Assembly (NCBI GenBank): GCA_950022655.1 | Contig: OX465579.1 | Span: 78,751,193-78,815,192, forward strand | Direction of reading: 5' to 3' | From: Alentia gelatinosa | Lineage: Eukaryota; Annelida; Polychaeta; Phyllodocida; Polynoidae | DNA: 64,000 nucleotides | Shown: positions 37,185-50,894 of the stretch, piece by piece | How positions within the stretch are numbered: position 1 is the first letter of the stretch | How the letters are laid out: the number at the start of each line of letters is the position of its first letter | Program-made: the position numbers and the translations under genes | Notes under the pieces: generated by a model | Seen by the model: only the letters and a program-made list of their open reading frames with translations | The model's database searches: none | Told to the model about the DNA's origin: nothing

Positions 37185-38680
37185 GCAGGTGCCCAAATAT
37201 TATCATAGCCCTAAGACATCTAAGGACATGACGTACCAAATGCGGAAATTCACTTCCCGTTAGAATTCAGCCATGAAACTTTAACACCAGTTAGGGACAC
37301 ATATAACCTACGATCACCTAAAATATGAAGATAATCAGCCTCTTGGATCTAACAATATTAGCGTTTGAATCTGGTTGTATCAAATGCTGCTCTGGTGGCC
37401 GGTGTAGGCCTACTTAAGCGGTCACTGCTTCATGCAGCGACCTTGACATTGACTGCACTTGTTCCTGATAGATTGGCCATCAACCCCTGTCTGTGCTGAG
37501 CTCCTCACTCTCAGTCGAATAGATTGACGGGCTGACCGTACGCAGAATTTAACTCACTGTCGCCCAAATTATCATAGCCCAAGACATCTAAGGATAATAC
37601 GTACCAAACGTGGAAACTCACTTCGCGTTGGAATTCAGCCATGAAACTTTAACACCAGTTAGGGACACATATAACCTACGATCACCTAAAATATGAAGAT
37701 AATCAGCCTCTTGGATCTAACAATATTAGCGTTTGAATCTGCTTGTATCAAATGCTGCTCTGGTGGCCGGTGTAGGCCTACTTAAGCGGTCACTGCTTCA
37801 TGCAGCGACCTTGACATTGACTGCACTTGTTCCTGATAGATTGGCCATCAACCCCTGTCTGTGCTGAGCTCCTCACTCTCAGTCGAATAGATTGACGGGC
37901 TGACCGTACGCAGAATTTAACTCACTGTCGCCCAAATTATCATAGCCCAAGACATCTAAGGATAATACGTACCAAACGTGGAAACTCACTTCCCGTTGGA
38001 ATTCAGCCATGAAACTTTAACACCAGTTACGGACACATATAACCTATGATCACCTAAAATATGAAGAAAATCAGCAGCTTGGATCTAACGATATTCGCGT
38101 TTGAATCTGGTTGTATCAAATGCTGCTCTGGTGGCCAGTGTTCTGACATTGGGTGGCCATGATAAGAACTAACGTTTTCATTGACAGGTCCTGCCACCTG
38201 GTGTATTATAAGGAACCAGGTTCCTCACTACATTGATAACGCCTTAAACCTTCTCTCTTTCTGTCACACTCAGTGGTCTAGAGGTAGAGTGTCTGCAAGG
38301 GAAACCTATGGTTGAGAGTTCAATCCCCTTCCATGCAGAGCGTTTTTTTTCAAAAGTCATAAAGATTCTTATAGGAAACTTGAAGGTTGAGAGTTCAAAT
38401 CCCCTTCCATCCAGACTTTTTTATATTTTTTTATGAGAGTCATAAAGATTCTTTTAGGAACCAATTTTTCTCTTTCTGAATTATTTCTATTTCCATTTTT
38501 GAATCTTACACAGACATACCTACATAAATAGGGGAATCTTCCATCCAGAACTATTTATTATTCACCCTTACACATACGAATACCAGTTACTTTACGTTCT
38601 GGTACATTCAGTATAGATTGGTTACTGCACCTGTATGCAGTAATTATAGTGGGCCCTGTATTTTAGTCAAGACCATCGTT
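37185..38680 (+). repeat. Monomer 34, type Q with 367-bp duplication (1,496 bp)
   Basis: It copies monomer 24 at offset 11,665 (switch within 37630-37700). The monomer that separates the fusion from the duplication upstream (monomer 23) is missing here, so this copy of the block is one unit shorter. Confidence 0.93.
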
Positions 38681-39808
38681 GCGGGTGCCCAAATATTATC
38701 ATAGCCCTAAGACATCTAAGGACATGACGTACCAAATGCGGAAATTCACTTCCCGTTAGAATTCAGCCATGAAACTTTAACACCAGTTAGGGACACATAT
38801 AACCTACGATCACCTAAAATATGAAGATAATCAGCCGCTTGGATCTAACGATATTAGTGTTTGAATCTGGTTGTATCAAATGCTGCTCTGGTGGCCGGTG
38901 TAGGCCTACTTAAGCGGTCGCTGCTTCATGCAGCGACCTTGACATTGACTGCACTTGTTCCTGATAGATTGGCCATCAACCCCTGTCTGTGCTGAGCTCC
39001 TCACTCTCAGTCGAATAGATTGACGGGCTGACCGTAAGCAGAATTTACCTCACTGTCGCCCAAATTATCATAGCCCAAGACATCTAAGGATGATACGTAC
39101 CAAACGTGGAAACTCACTTCCCATTGGAATTCAGCCATGAAACTTTAACACCAGTTAGGGACACATATAACCTACGATCACCTAAAATATGAAGAAAATC
39201 AGCAGCTTGGATCTAACGATATTCGCGTTTGAATCTGGTTGTATCAAATGCTGCTTTGGTGGCCAGTGTACTGACATTGGGTGGCCATGATAAGAACTAA
39301 CGTTTTCATTGACAGGTCCTGCCACCTGGTGTATTAAAAGGAACCAGGTTCCTAACTACATTGATAACGCCTTAAACCTTCTCTCTTTCTGTCAGACTCA
39401 GTGGTCTAGAGGTAGAGTGTCTGCAAGGGAAACCTATGGTTGAGAGTTCAATCCCCTTCCATGCAGAGCGTTTTTTTTTAAAGAGTCATAAAGATTCTTA
39501 TAGGAAACTTGAAGGTTGAGAGTTCAAATCCCCTTCCATCCAGACTTTTTTATATTTTTTTATGAGAGTCATAAAGATTCTTTTAGGAACCAATTTTTCT
39601 CTTTCTGAATTATTTCTATTTCCATTTTTGAATCTTACACAGACATACCTACATAAATAGGGGAATCTTCCATCCAGAACTATTTATTATTCACCCTTAC
39701 ACATACAAGACCAGTTACTTTACGTTCTGGTACATTCAGTATAGATTGGTTACTGCACCTGTATGCAGTAATTATAGTGGGCCCTGTATTTTAGTCAAGA
39801 CCATCGTT
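38681..39808 (+). repeat. Monomer 35, type P (1,128 bp)
   Basis: It matches monomer 25 except ACATACAAGACCAG near 39706, where one base is lost and the end stem-loop is damaged. Confidence 0.93.
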
Positions 39809-40936
39809 GCAGGTGCCCAAATATTATCATAGCCCTAAGACATCTAAGGACATGACGTACCAAATGCGGAAATTCACTTCCCGTTAGAATTCAGCCATGA
39901 AACTTTAACACCAGTTAGGGACACATATAACCTACGATCACCTAAAATATGAAGATAATCAGCCTCTTGGATCTAACAATATTAGCGTTTGAATCTGGTT
40001 GTATCAAATGCTGCTCTGGTGGCCGGTGTAGGCCTACTTAAGCGGTCACTGCTTCATGCAGCGACCTTGACATTGACTGCACTTGTTCCTGATAGATTGG
40101 CCATCAACCCCTGTCTGTGCTGAGCTCCTCACTCTCAGTCGAATAGATTGACGGGCTGACCGTACGCAGAATTTAACTCACTGTCGCCCAAATTATCATA
40201 GCCCAAGACATCTAAGGATAATACGTACCAAACGTGGAAACTCACTTCCCGTTGGAATTCAGCCATGAAACTTTAACACCAGTTACGGACACATATAACC
40301 TATGATCACCTAAAATATGAAGAAAATCAGCAGCTTGGATCTAACGATATTCGCGTTTGAATCTGGTTGTATCAAATGCTGCTCTGGTGGCCAGTTTTCT
40401 GACATTGGGTGGCCATGATAAGAACTAACGTTTTCATTGACAGGTCCTGCCACCTGGTGTATTATAAGGAACCAGGTTCCTCACTACATTGATAACGCCT
40501 TAAACCTTCTCTCTTTCTGTCACACTCAGTGGTCTAGAGGTAGAGTGTCTGCAAGGGAAACCTATGGTTGAGAGTTCAATCCCCTTCCATGCAGAGGTTT
40601 TTTTTTCAAAAGTCATAAAGATTCTTATAGGAAACTTGAAGGTTGAGAGTTCAAATCCCCTTCCATCCAGACTTTTTTATATTTTTTTATGAGAGTCATA
40701 AAGATTCTTTTAGGAACCAATTTTTCTCTTTCTGAATTATTTCTATTTCCATTTTTGAATCTTACACAGACATACCTACATAAATAGGGGAATCTTCCAT
40801 CCAGAACTATTTATTATTCACCCTTACACATACGAATACCAGTTACTTTACGTTCTGGTACATTCAGTATAGATTGGTTACTGCACCTGTATGCAGTAAT
40901 TATAGTGGGCCCTGTATTTTAGTCAAGACCATCGTT
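39809..40936 (+). repeat. Monomer 36, type Q (1,128 bp)
   Basis: It shares GGCCAGTTTTCTG and GCAGAGG plus T run with monomer 28, but has CTTCCCGTTGG in H2. Confidence 0.93.
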
Positions 40937-42065
40937 GCGGGTGCCCAAATATTATCATAGCCCTAAGACATCTAAGGACATGACGTACCAAATGCGGAAA
41001 TTCACTTCCCGTTAGAATTCAGCCATGAAACTTTAACACCAGTTAGGGACACATATAACCTACGATCACCTAAAATATGAAGATAATCAGCCGCTTGGAT
41101 CTAACGATATTAGTGTTTGAATCTGGTTGTATCAAATGCTGCTCTGGTGGCCGGTGTAGGCCTACTTAAGCGGTCGCTGCTTCATGCAGCGACCTTGACA
41201 TTGACTGCACTTGTTCCTGATAGATTGGCCATCAACCCCTGTCTGTGCTGAGCTCCTCACTCTCAGTCGAATAGATTGACGGGCTGACCGTAAGCAGAAT
41301 TTACCTCACTGTCGCCCAAATTATCATAGCCCAAGACATCTAAGGATGATACGTACCAAACGTGGAAACTCACTTCCCATTGGAATTCAGCCATGAAACT
41401 TTAACACCAGTTAGGGACACATATAACCTACGATCACCTAAAATATGAAGAAAATCAGCAGCTTGGATCTAACGATATTCGCGTTTGAATCTGGTTGTAT
41501 CAAATGCTGCTTTGGTGGCCAGTGTACTGACATTGGGTGGCCATGATAAGAACTAACGTTTTCATTGACAGGTCCTGCCACCTGGTGTATTAAAAGGAAC
41601 CAGGTTCCTAACTACATTGATAACGCCTTAAACCTTCTCTCTTTCTGTCAGACTCAGTGGTCTAGAGGTAGAGTGTCTGCAAGGGAAACCTATGGTTGAG
41701 AGTTCAATCCCCTTCCATGCAGAGCGTTTTTTTTTCAAGAGTCATAAAGATTCTTATAGGAAACTTGAAGGTTGAGAGTTCAAATCCCCTTCCATCCAGA
41801 CTTTTTTATATTTTTTTATGAGAGTCATAAAGATTCTTTTAGGAACCAATTTTTCTCTTTCTGAATTATTTCTATTTCCATTTTTGAATCTTACACAGAC
41901 ATACCTACATAAATAGGGGAATCTTCCATCCAGAACTATTTATTATTCACCCTTACACATACGAATACCAGTTACTTTACGTTCTGGTACATTCAGTATA
42001 GATTGGTTACTGCACCTGTATGCAGTAATTATAGTGGGCCCTGTATTTTAGTCAAGACCATCGTT
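40937..42065 (+). repeat. Monomer 37, type P (1,129 bp)
   Basis: Type P markers are present, but the T tract is followed by CAAGAG instead of AAAGAG. Confidence 0.93.
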
Positions 42066-43193
42066 GCAGGTGCCCAAATATTATCATAGCCCTAAGACAT
42101 CTAAGGACATGACGTACCAAATGCGGAAATTCACTTCCCGTTAGAATTCAGCCATGAAACTTTAACACCAGTTAGGGACACATATAACTTACGATCACCT
42201 AAAATATGAAGATAATCAGCCTCTTGGATCTAACAATATTAGCGTTTGAATCTGGTTGTATCAAATGCTGCTCTGGTGGCCGGTGTAGGCCTACTTAAGC
42301 GGTCACTGCTTCATGCAGCGACCTTGACATTGACTGCACTTGTTCCTGATAGATTGGCCATCAACCCCTGTCTGTGCTGAGCTCCTCACTCTCAGTCGAA
42401 TAGATTGACGGGCTGACCGTACGCAGAATTTAACTCACTGTCGCCCAAATTATCATAGCCCAAGACATCTAAGGATAATACGTACCAAACGTGGAAACTC
42501 ACTTCCCGTTGGAATTCAGCCATGAAACTTTAACACCAGTTACGGACACATATAACCTATGATCACCTAAAATATGAAGAAAATCAGCAGCTTGGATCTA
42601 ACGATATTCGCGTTTGAATCTGGTTGTATCAAATGCTGCTCTGGTGGCCAGTGTACTGACATTGGGTGGCCATGATAAGAACTAACGTTTTCATTGACAG
42701 GTCCTGCCACCTGGTGTATTATAAGGAACCAGGTTCCTCACTACATTGATAACACCTTAAACCTTCTCTCTTTCTGTCACACTCAGTGGTCTAGAGGTAG
42801 AGTGTCTGCAAGGGAAACCTATGGTTGAGAGTTCAATCCCCTTCCATGCAGAGCGTTTTTTTTCAAAAGTCATAAAGATTCTTATAGGAAACTTGAAGGT
42901 TGAGAGTTCAAATCCCCTTCCATCCAGACTTTTTTATATTTTTTTATGAGAGTCATAAAGATTCTTTTAGGAACCAATTTTTCTCTTTCTGAATTATTTC
43001 TATTTCCATTTTTGAATCTTACACAGACATACCTACATAAATAGGGGAATCTTCCATCCAGAACTATTTATTATTCACCCTTACACATACGAATACCAGT
43101 TACTTTACGTTCTGGTACATTCAGTATAGATTGGTTACTGCACCTGTATGCAGTAATTATAGTGGGCCCTGTATTTTAGTCAAGACCATCGTT
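42066..43193 (+). repeat. Monomer 38, type Q (1,128 bp)
   Basis: Type Q with ATAACTTACGATC, GTGTACTGAC and GATAACACC. It is copied as monomer 44 at offset 6,572. Confidence 0.93.
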
Positions 43194-44322
43194 GCGGGTG
43201 CCCAAATATTATCATAGCCCTAAGACATCTAAGGACATGACGTACCAAATGCGGAAATTCACTTCCCGTTAGAATTCAGCCATGAAACTTTAACACCAGT
43301 TAGGGACACATATAACCTACGATCACCTAAAATATGAAGATAATCAGCCGCTTGGATCTAACGATATTAGTGTTTGAATCTGGTTGTATCAAATGCTGCT
43401 CTGGTGGCCGGTGTAGGCCTACTTAAGCGGTCGCTGCTTCATGCAGCGACCTTGACATTGACTGCACTTGTTCCTGATAGATTGGCCATCAACCCCTGTC
43501 TGTGCTGAGCTCCTCACTCTCAGTCGAATAGATTGACGGGCTGACCGTAAGCAGAATTTACCTCACTGTCGCCCAAATTATCATAGCCCAAGACATCTAA
43601 GGATGATACGTACCAAACGTGGAAACTCACTTCCCATTGGAATTCAGCCATGAAACTCTAACACCAGTTAGGGACACATATAACCTACGATCACCTAAAA
43701 TATGAAGAAAATCAGCAGCTTGGATCTAACGATATTCGCGTTTGAATCTGGTTGTATCAAATGCTGCTTTGGTGGCCAGTGTACTGACATTGGGTGGCCA
43801 TGATAAGAACTAACGTTTTCATTGACAGGTCCTGCCACCTGGTGTATTAAAAGGAACCAGGTTCCTAACTACATTGATAACGCCTTAAACCTTCTCTCTT
43901 TCTGTCAGACTCAGTGGTCTAGAGGTAGAGTGTCTGCAAGGGAAACCTATGGTTGAGAGTTCAATCCCCTTCCATGCAGAGCGTTTTTTTTTCAAGAGTC
44001 ATAAAGATTCTTATAGGAAACTTGAAGGTTGAGAGTTCAAATCCCCTTCCATCCAGACTTTTTTATATTTTTTTATGAGAGTCATAAAGATTCTTTTAGG
44101 AACCAATTTTTCTCTTTCTGAATTATTTCTATTTCCATTTTTGAATCTTACACAGACATACCTACATAAATAGGGGAATCTTCCATCCAGAACTATTTAT
44201 TATTCACCCTTACACATACGAATACCAGTTACTTTACGTTCTGGTACATTCAGTATAGATTGGTTACTGCACCTGTATGCAGTAATTATAGTGGGCCCTG
44301 TATTTTAGTCAAGACCATCGTT
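43194..44322 (+). repeat. Monomer 39, type P (1,129 bp)
   Basis: Type P with ACTCTAAC in H2, a base otherwise typical of type B. The equivalent monomer 45 has ACTTTAAC. Confidence 0.93.
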
Positions 44323-45451
44323 GCAGGTGCCCAAATATTATCATAGCCCTAAGACATCTAAGGACATGACGTACCAAATGCGGAAATTCACTTTTCGTTA
44401 GAATTCAGCCATGAAACTTTAACACCAGTTAGGGACACATATAACCTACGATCACCTAAAATATGAAGATAATCAGCCGCTTGGATCTAACGATATTAGT
44501 GTTTGAATCTGGTTGTATCAAATGCTGCTCTGGTGGCCGGTGTAGGCCTACTTAAGCAGTCGCTACTTTATGCAGCGACCTTGACATTGACTGCACTTGT
44601 TCCTGATAGATTGGCCATCAACCCCTGTCTGTGCTGAGCTCCTCACTCTCAGTCGAATAGATTGACGGGCTGACCGTACGCAGAATTTAACTCACTGTCG
44701 CCAAAATTATCATAGCCCAAGACATCTAAGGAGGATACGTACCAAACGTGGAAACTCACTTTCCGTTGGAATTCAGCCATGAAACTTTAACACCAGTTAG
44801 GGACACATATAACCTATGATCAGCTAAAATATGAAGAAAATCAGCAGCTTGGATCTAGCGATATTCGCGTTTGAATCTGGTTGTATCAAATGCTGCTCTG
44901 GTGGCCAATGTTCTGACATTGGGTGGCCATGATAAGAACTAACGTTTTCATTGACAGGTCCTGCCACCTGGTGTATTATAAGGAACCAGGTTCCTCACTA
45001 CATTGATAACGCCTTAAACCTTGTCTCTTTCTGTCACACTCAGTGGTCTAGAGGTAGAGTGTCTGCAAGGGAAACCTATGGTTGAGAGTTCAATCCCCTT
45101 CCATGCAGAGCGTTTTTTTTCAAGAGTCATAAAGATTCTTATAGGAAACTTGAAGGTTGAGAGTTCAAATCCCCCTCCATCCAGACTTTTTTATATTTTT
45201 TTATGAGAATCATAAAGATTCTTTTAGGAACCAATTTTTCTCTTTCTGAATTATTTCTATTTCCATTTTTGAATCTTACACAGACATACCTACATAAATA
45301 GGGGAATCTTCCATCCAGAACTATTTATTTGTTTACCCTTACACATACGAATACCAGTTACTTTACGTTCTGGTACATTCAGTATAGATTGGTTACTGCA
45401 CCTGTATGCAGTAATTATAGTGGGCCCTGTATTTTAGTCAAGACCATCGTT
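44323..45451 (+). repeat. Monomer 40 (1,129 bp)
   Basis: The left end has GCAGGTG and CACTTTTCGTTAG, shared with monomer 46. From there it has GATCAGCTAAAA, CTAGCGATATTC, GGCCAATGTTC and TATTTGTTTACCC, shared with monomer 47. A chance 61-codon frame lies at 45021-45206. Confidence 0.93.
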
Positions 45452-46579
45452 GCAGGTGCCCAAATATTATCATAGCCCTAAGCGTCTAAGGACATGACGT
45501 ACCAAATGCGGAAATTCACTTCCCGTTAGAATTCAGCCATGAAACTTTAACACCAGTTAGGGACACATATAACCTACGATCACCTAAAATATGAAGATAA
45601 TCAGCCGCTTGGATCTAACGATATTAGTGTTTGAATCTGGTTGTATCAAATGCTGCTCTGATGGCCGGTGTAGGCCTACTTAAGCAGTCGCTACTTTATG
45701 CAGCGACCTTGACATTGACTGCACTTGTTCCTGATAGATTGGCCATCAACCCCTGTCTGTGCTGAGCTCCTCACTCTCAGTCGAATAGATTGACGGGCTG
45801 ACCGTACGCAGAATTTAACTCACTGTCGCCAAAATTATCATAGCCCAAGACATCTCAGGAGGATACGTACCAAACGTGGAAACTCACTTTCCGTTGGAAT
45901 TCAGCCATGAAACTTTAACACCAGTTAGGGACACATATAACCTATGATCACCTAAAATATGAAGAAAATCAGCAGCTTGGATCTAACGATATTCGCGTTT
46001 GAATCTGGTTGTATCAAATGCTGCTCTGGTGGCCAGTGTTCTGACATTGGGTGGCCATGATAAGAACTAACGTTTTCATTGACAGGTCCTGCCACCTGGT
46101 GTATTAAAAGGAACCAGGTTCCTCACTACATTGATAACGCCTTAAACCTTGTCTCTTTCTGTCACACTCAGTGGTCTAGAGGTAGAGTGTCTGCAAGGGA
46201 AACCTATGGTTGAGAGTTCAATCCCCTTCCATGCAGAGCGTTTTTTTTCAAGAGTCATAAAGATTCTTATAGGAAACTTGAAGGTCGAGAGTTCAAATCC
46301 CCCTCCATCCAGACTTTTTTATATTTTTTTATGAGAATCATAAAGATTCTTTTAGGAACAAATTTTTCTCTTTCTGAATTATTTCTATTTCCATTTTTGA
46401 ATCTTGCACAGACATACCTACATAAATAGGGGAATCTTCCATCCAGAACTATTTATTTATTTACCCTTACACATACGAATACCAGTTACTTTACGTTCTG
46501 GTACATTCAGTATAGATTGGTTACTGCACCTTTATGCAGTAGTTATAGTGGGCCCTGTATTTTAGTCAAGACCATCGTT
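45452..46579 (+). repeat. Monomer 41 (1,128 bp)
   Basis: Markers are CTAAGCGTCTAAGG, CTGATGGCC, CATCTCAGGAGG, AAGGTCGAGAG, GGAACAAATTT and ATCTTGCACAG. It is copied as monomer 48. A chance 61-codon frame lies at 46149-46334. Confidence 0.93.
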
Positions 46580-47508
46580 GCGGGTGCCCAAATATTATCA
46601 TAGCCCTAAGACATCTAAGGACATGACGTACCAAATGCGGAAATTCACTTCCCGTTAGAATTCAGCCATGAAACTTTAACACCAGTTAGGGACACATATA
46701 ACCTACTATCACCTAAAATATGAAGATAATCAGCCGCTTGGATCTAACGATATTAGTGTTTGAATCTGGTTGTATCAAATGCTGCTCTGGTGGCCAGTGT
46801 AGGCCTACTTAAGCAGTCGCTACTTTATGCAGCGACCTTGACATTGACTGCACTTGTTCCTGATAGATTGGCCATCAACCCCTGTCTGTGCTGAGCTCCT
46901 CACTCTCAGTCGAATAGATTGACGGGCTGACCGTACGCAGAATTTAACTCCCTGTCGCCAAAATTATCATAGCCCAAGACATCTAAGGAGGATACGTACC
47001 AAACGTGGAAACTCACTTTCCGTTGGAATTCAGCCATGAAACTTTAACACCAGTTAGGGACACATATAACCTACGATCACCTAAAATATGAAGAAAATCA
47101 GCAGCTTTTCTTCAGAGTGTCTGCAAGGGAAACCTATGGTTGAGAGTTCAATCCCCTTCCATGCAGAGCGTTTTTTTTCAAAAGTCATAAAGATTCTTAT
47201 AGGAAACTTGAAGGTTGAGAGTTCAAATCCCCTTCCATCCAGACTTTTTTATATTTTTTTATGAGAGTCATAAAGATTCTTTTAGGAACCAATTTTTCTC
47301 TTTCTGAATTATTTCTATTTCCATTTTTGAATCTTACACAGACATACCTACATAAATAGGGGAATCTTCCATCCAGAACTATTTATTATTCACCCTTACA
47401 CATACGAATACCAGTTACTTTACGTTCTGGTACATTCAGTATAGATTGGTTACTGCACCTGTATGCAGTAATTATAGTGGGCCCTGTATTTTAGTCAAGA
47501 CCATTGTT
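46580..47508 (+). repeat. Monomer 42 with ~200-bp deletion (929 bp)
   Basis: In H2, GCAGCTT (47101-47107) is followed by TTCTTC (47108-47113) and then AGAGTGTCTGC. The back of H2, the palindrome and the 5' half of the tRNA-like segment are lost. TTCTTC belongs to neither side of the break and looks like filler added at a joined end. The linker has AACTCCCTGTCG. Confidence 0.93.
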
Positions 47509-48637
47509 GCGGGTGCCCAAATATTATCATAGCCCTAAGACATCTAAGGACATGACGTACCAAATGCGGAAATTCACTTCCCGTTAGAATTCAGCCATGA
47601 AACTTTAACACCAGTTAGGGACACATATAACCTACGATCACCTAAAATATGAAGATAATCAGCCGCTTGGATCTAACGATATTAGTGTTTGAATCTGGTT
47701 GTATCAAATGCTGCTCTGGTGGCCGGTGTAGGCCTACTTAAGCGGTCGCTGCTTCATGCAGCGACCTTGACATTGACTGCACTTGTTCCTGATAGATTGG
47801 CCATCAACCCCTGTCTGTGCTGAGCTCCTCACTCTCAGTCGAATAGATTGACGGGCTGACCGTACGCAGAATTTAACTCCCTGTCGCCAAAATTATCATA
47901 GCCCAAGACATCTAAGGATGATACGTACCAAACGTGGAAACTCACTTCCCATTGGAATTCAGCCATGAAACTTTAACACCAGTTAGGGACACATATAACC
48001 TACGATCACCTAAAATATGAAGAAAATCAGCAGCTTGGATCTAACGATATTCGCGTTTGAATCTGGTTGTATCAAATGCTGCTTTGGTGGCCAGTGTACT
48101 GACATTGGGTGGCCATGATAAGAACTAACGTTTTCATTGACAGGTCCTGCCACCTGGTGTATTAAAAGGAACCAGGTTCCTAACTACATTGATAACGCCT
48201 TAAACCTTCTCTCTTTCTGTCAGACTCAGTGGTCTAGAGGTAGAGTGTCTGCAAGGGAAACCTATGGTTGAGAGTTCAATCCCCTTCCATGCAGAGCGTT
48301 TTTTTTTAAAGAGTCATAAAGATTCTTATAGGAAACTTGAAGGTTGAGAGTTCAAATCCCCTTCCATCCAGACTTTTTTATATTTTTTTATGAGAGTCAT
48401 AAAGATTCTTTTAGGAACCAATTTTTCTCTTTCTGAATTATTTCTATTTCCATTTTTGAATCTTACACAGACATACCTACATAAATAGGGGAATCTTCCA
48501 TCCAGAACTATTTATTATTCACCCTTACACATACGAATACCAGTTACTTTACGTTCTGGTACATTCAGTATAGATTGGTTACTGCACCTGTATGCAGTAA
48601 TTATAGTGGGCCCTGTATTTTAGTCAAGACCATCGTT
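47509..48637 (+). repeat. Monomer 43, P-like (1,129 bp)
   Basis: It follows CCATTGTTGCGGG. The hairpin is perfect. The linker has AACTCCCTG with CGTACGCAG (not type P), but H2 and the tail are type P (CTTCCCATTGG, GCTTTGGTGG). The mix suggests a junction between linker and H2. Confidence 0.92.
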
Positions 48638-49765
48638 GCAGGTGCCCAAATATTATCATAGCCCTAAGACATCTAAGGACATGACGTACCAAATGCGGAA
48701 ATTCACTTCCCGTTAGAATTCAGCCATGAAACTTTAACACCAGTTAGGGACACATATAACTTACGATCACCTAAAATATGAAGATAATCAGCCTCTTGGA
48801 TCTAACAATATTAGCGTTTGAATCTGGTTGTATCAAATGCTGCTCTGGTGGCCGGTGTAGGCCTACTTAAGCGGTCACTGCTTCATGCAGCGACCTTGAC
48901 ATTGACTGCACTTGTTCCTGATAGATTGGCCATCAACCCCTGTCTGTGCTGAGCTCCTCACTCTCAGTCGAATAGATTGACGGGCTGACCGTACGCAGAA
49001 TTTAACTCACTGTCGCCCAAATTATCATAGCCCAAGACATCTAAGGATAATACGTACCAAACGTGGAAACTCACTTCCCGTTGGAATTCAGCCATGAAAC
49101 TTTAACACCAGTTACGGACACATATAACCTATGATCACCTAAAATATGAAGAAAATCAGCAGCTTGGATCTAACGATATTCGCGTTTGAATCTGGTTGTA
49201 TCAAATGCTGCTCTGGTGGCCAGTGTACTGACATTGGGTGGCCATGATAAGAACTAACGTTTTCATTGACAGGTCCTGCCACCTGGTGTATTATAAGGAA
49301 CCAGGTTCCTCACTACATTGATAACACCTTAAACCTTCTCTCTTTCTGTCACACTCAGTGGTCTAGAGGTAGAGTGTCTGCAAGGGAAACCTATGGTTGA
49401 GAGTTCAATCCCCTTCCATGCAGAGCGTTTTTTTTCAAAAGTCATAAAGATTCTTATAGGAAACTTGAAGGTTGAGAGTTCAAATCCCCTTCCATCCAGA
49501 CTTTTTTATATTTTTTTATGAGAGTCATAAAGATTCTTTTAGGAACCAATTTTTCTCTTTCTGAATTATTTCTATTTCCATTTTTGAATCTTACACAGAC
49601 ATACCTACATAAATAGGGGAATCTTCCATCCAGAACTATTTATTATTCACCCTTACACATACGAATACCAGTTACTTTACGTTCTGGTACATTCAGTATA
49701 GATTGGTTACTGCACCTGTATGCAGTAATTATAGTGGGCCCTGTATTTTAGTCAAGACCATCGTT
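48638..49765 (+). repeat. Monomer 44, type Q (1,128 bp)
   Basis: It copies monomer 38, including ATAACTTACGATC and GATAACACC. Confidence 0.93.
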
Positions 49766-50894
49766 GCGGGTGCCCAAATATTATCATAGCCCTAAGACAT
49801 CTAAGGACATGACGTACCAAATGCGGAAATTCACTTCCCGTTAGAATTCAGCCATGAAACTTTAACACCAGTTAGGGACACATATAACCTACGATCACCT
49901 AAAATATGAAGATAATCAGCCGCTTGGATCTAACGATATTAGTGTTTGAATCTGGTTGTATCAAATGCTGCTCTGGTGGCCGGTGTAGGCCTACTTAAGC
50001 GGTCGCTGCTTCATGCAGCGACCTTGACATTGACTGCACTTGTTCCTGATAGATTGGCCATCAACCCCTGTCTGTGCTGAGCTCCTCACTCTCAGTCGAA
50101 TAGATTGACGGGCTGACCGTAAGCAGAATTTACCTCACTGTCGCCCAAATTATCATAGCCCAAGACATCTAAGGATGATACGTACCAAACGTGGAAACTC
50201 ACTTCCCATTGGAATTCAGCCATGAAACTTTAACACCAGTTAGGGACACATATAACCTACGATCACCTAAAATATGAAGAAAATCAGCAGCTTGGATCTA
50301 ACGATATTCGCGTTTGAATCTGGTTGTATCAAATGCTGCTTTGGTGGCCAGTGTACTGACATTGGGTGGCCATGATAAGAACTAACGTTTTCATTGACAG
50401 GTCCTGCCACCTGGTGTATTAAAAGGAACCAGGTTCCTAACTACATTGATAACGCCTTAAACCTTCTCTCTTTCTGTCAGACTCAGTGGTCTAGAGGTAG
50501 AGTGTCTGCAAGGGAAACCTATGGTTGAGAGTTCAATCCCCTTCCATGCAGAGCGTTTTTTTTTCAAGAGTCATAAAGATTCTTATAGGAAACTTGAAGG
50601 TTGAGAGTTCAAATCCCCTTCCATCCAGACTTTTTTATATTTTTTTATGAGAGTCATAAAGATTCTTTTAGGAACCAATTTTTCTCTTTCTGAATTATTT
50701 CTATTTCCATTTTTGAATCTTACACAGACATACCTACATAAATAGGGGAATCTTCCATCCAGAACTATTTATTATTCACCCTTACACATACGAATACCAG
50801 TTACTTTACGTTCTGGTACATTCAGTATAGATTGGTTACTGCACCTGTATGCAGTAATTATAGTGGGCCCTGTATTTTAGTCAAGACCATCGTT
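49766..50894 (+). repeat. Monomer 45, type P (1,129 bp)
   Basis: It copies monomer 39 apart from ACTTTAAC in H2. Confidence 0.93.
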
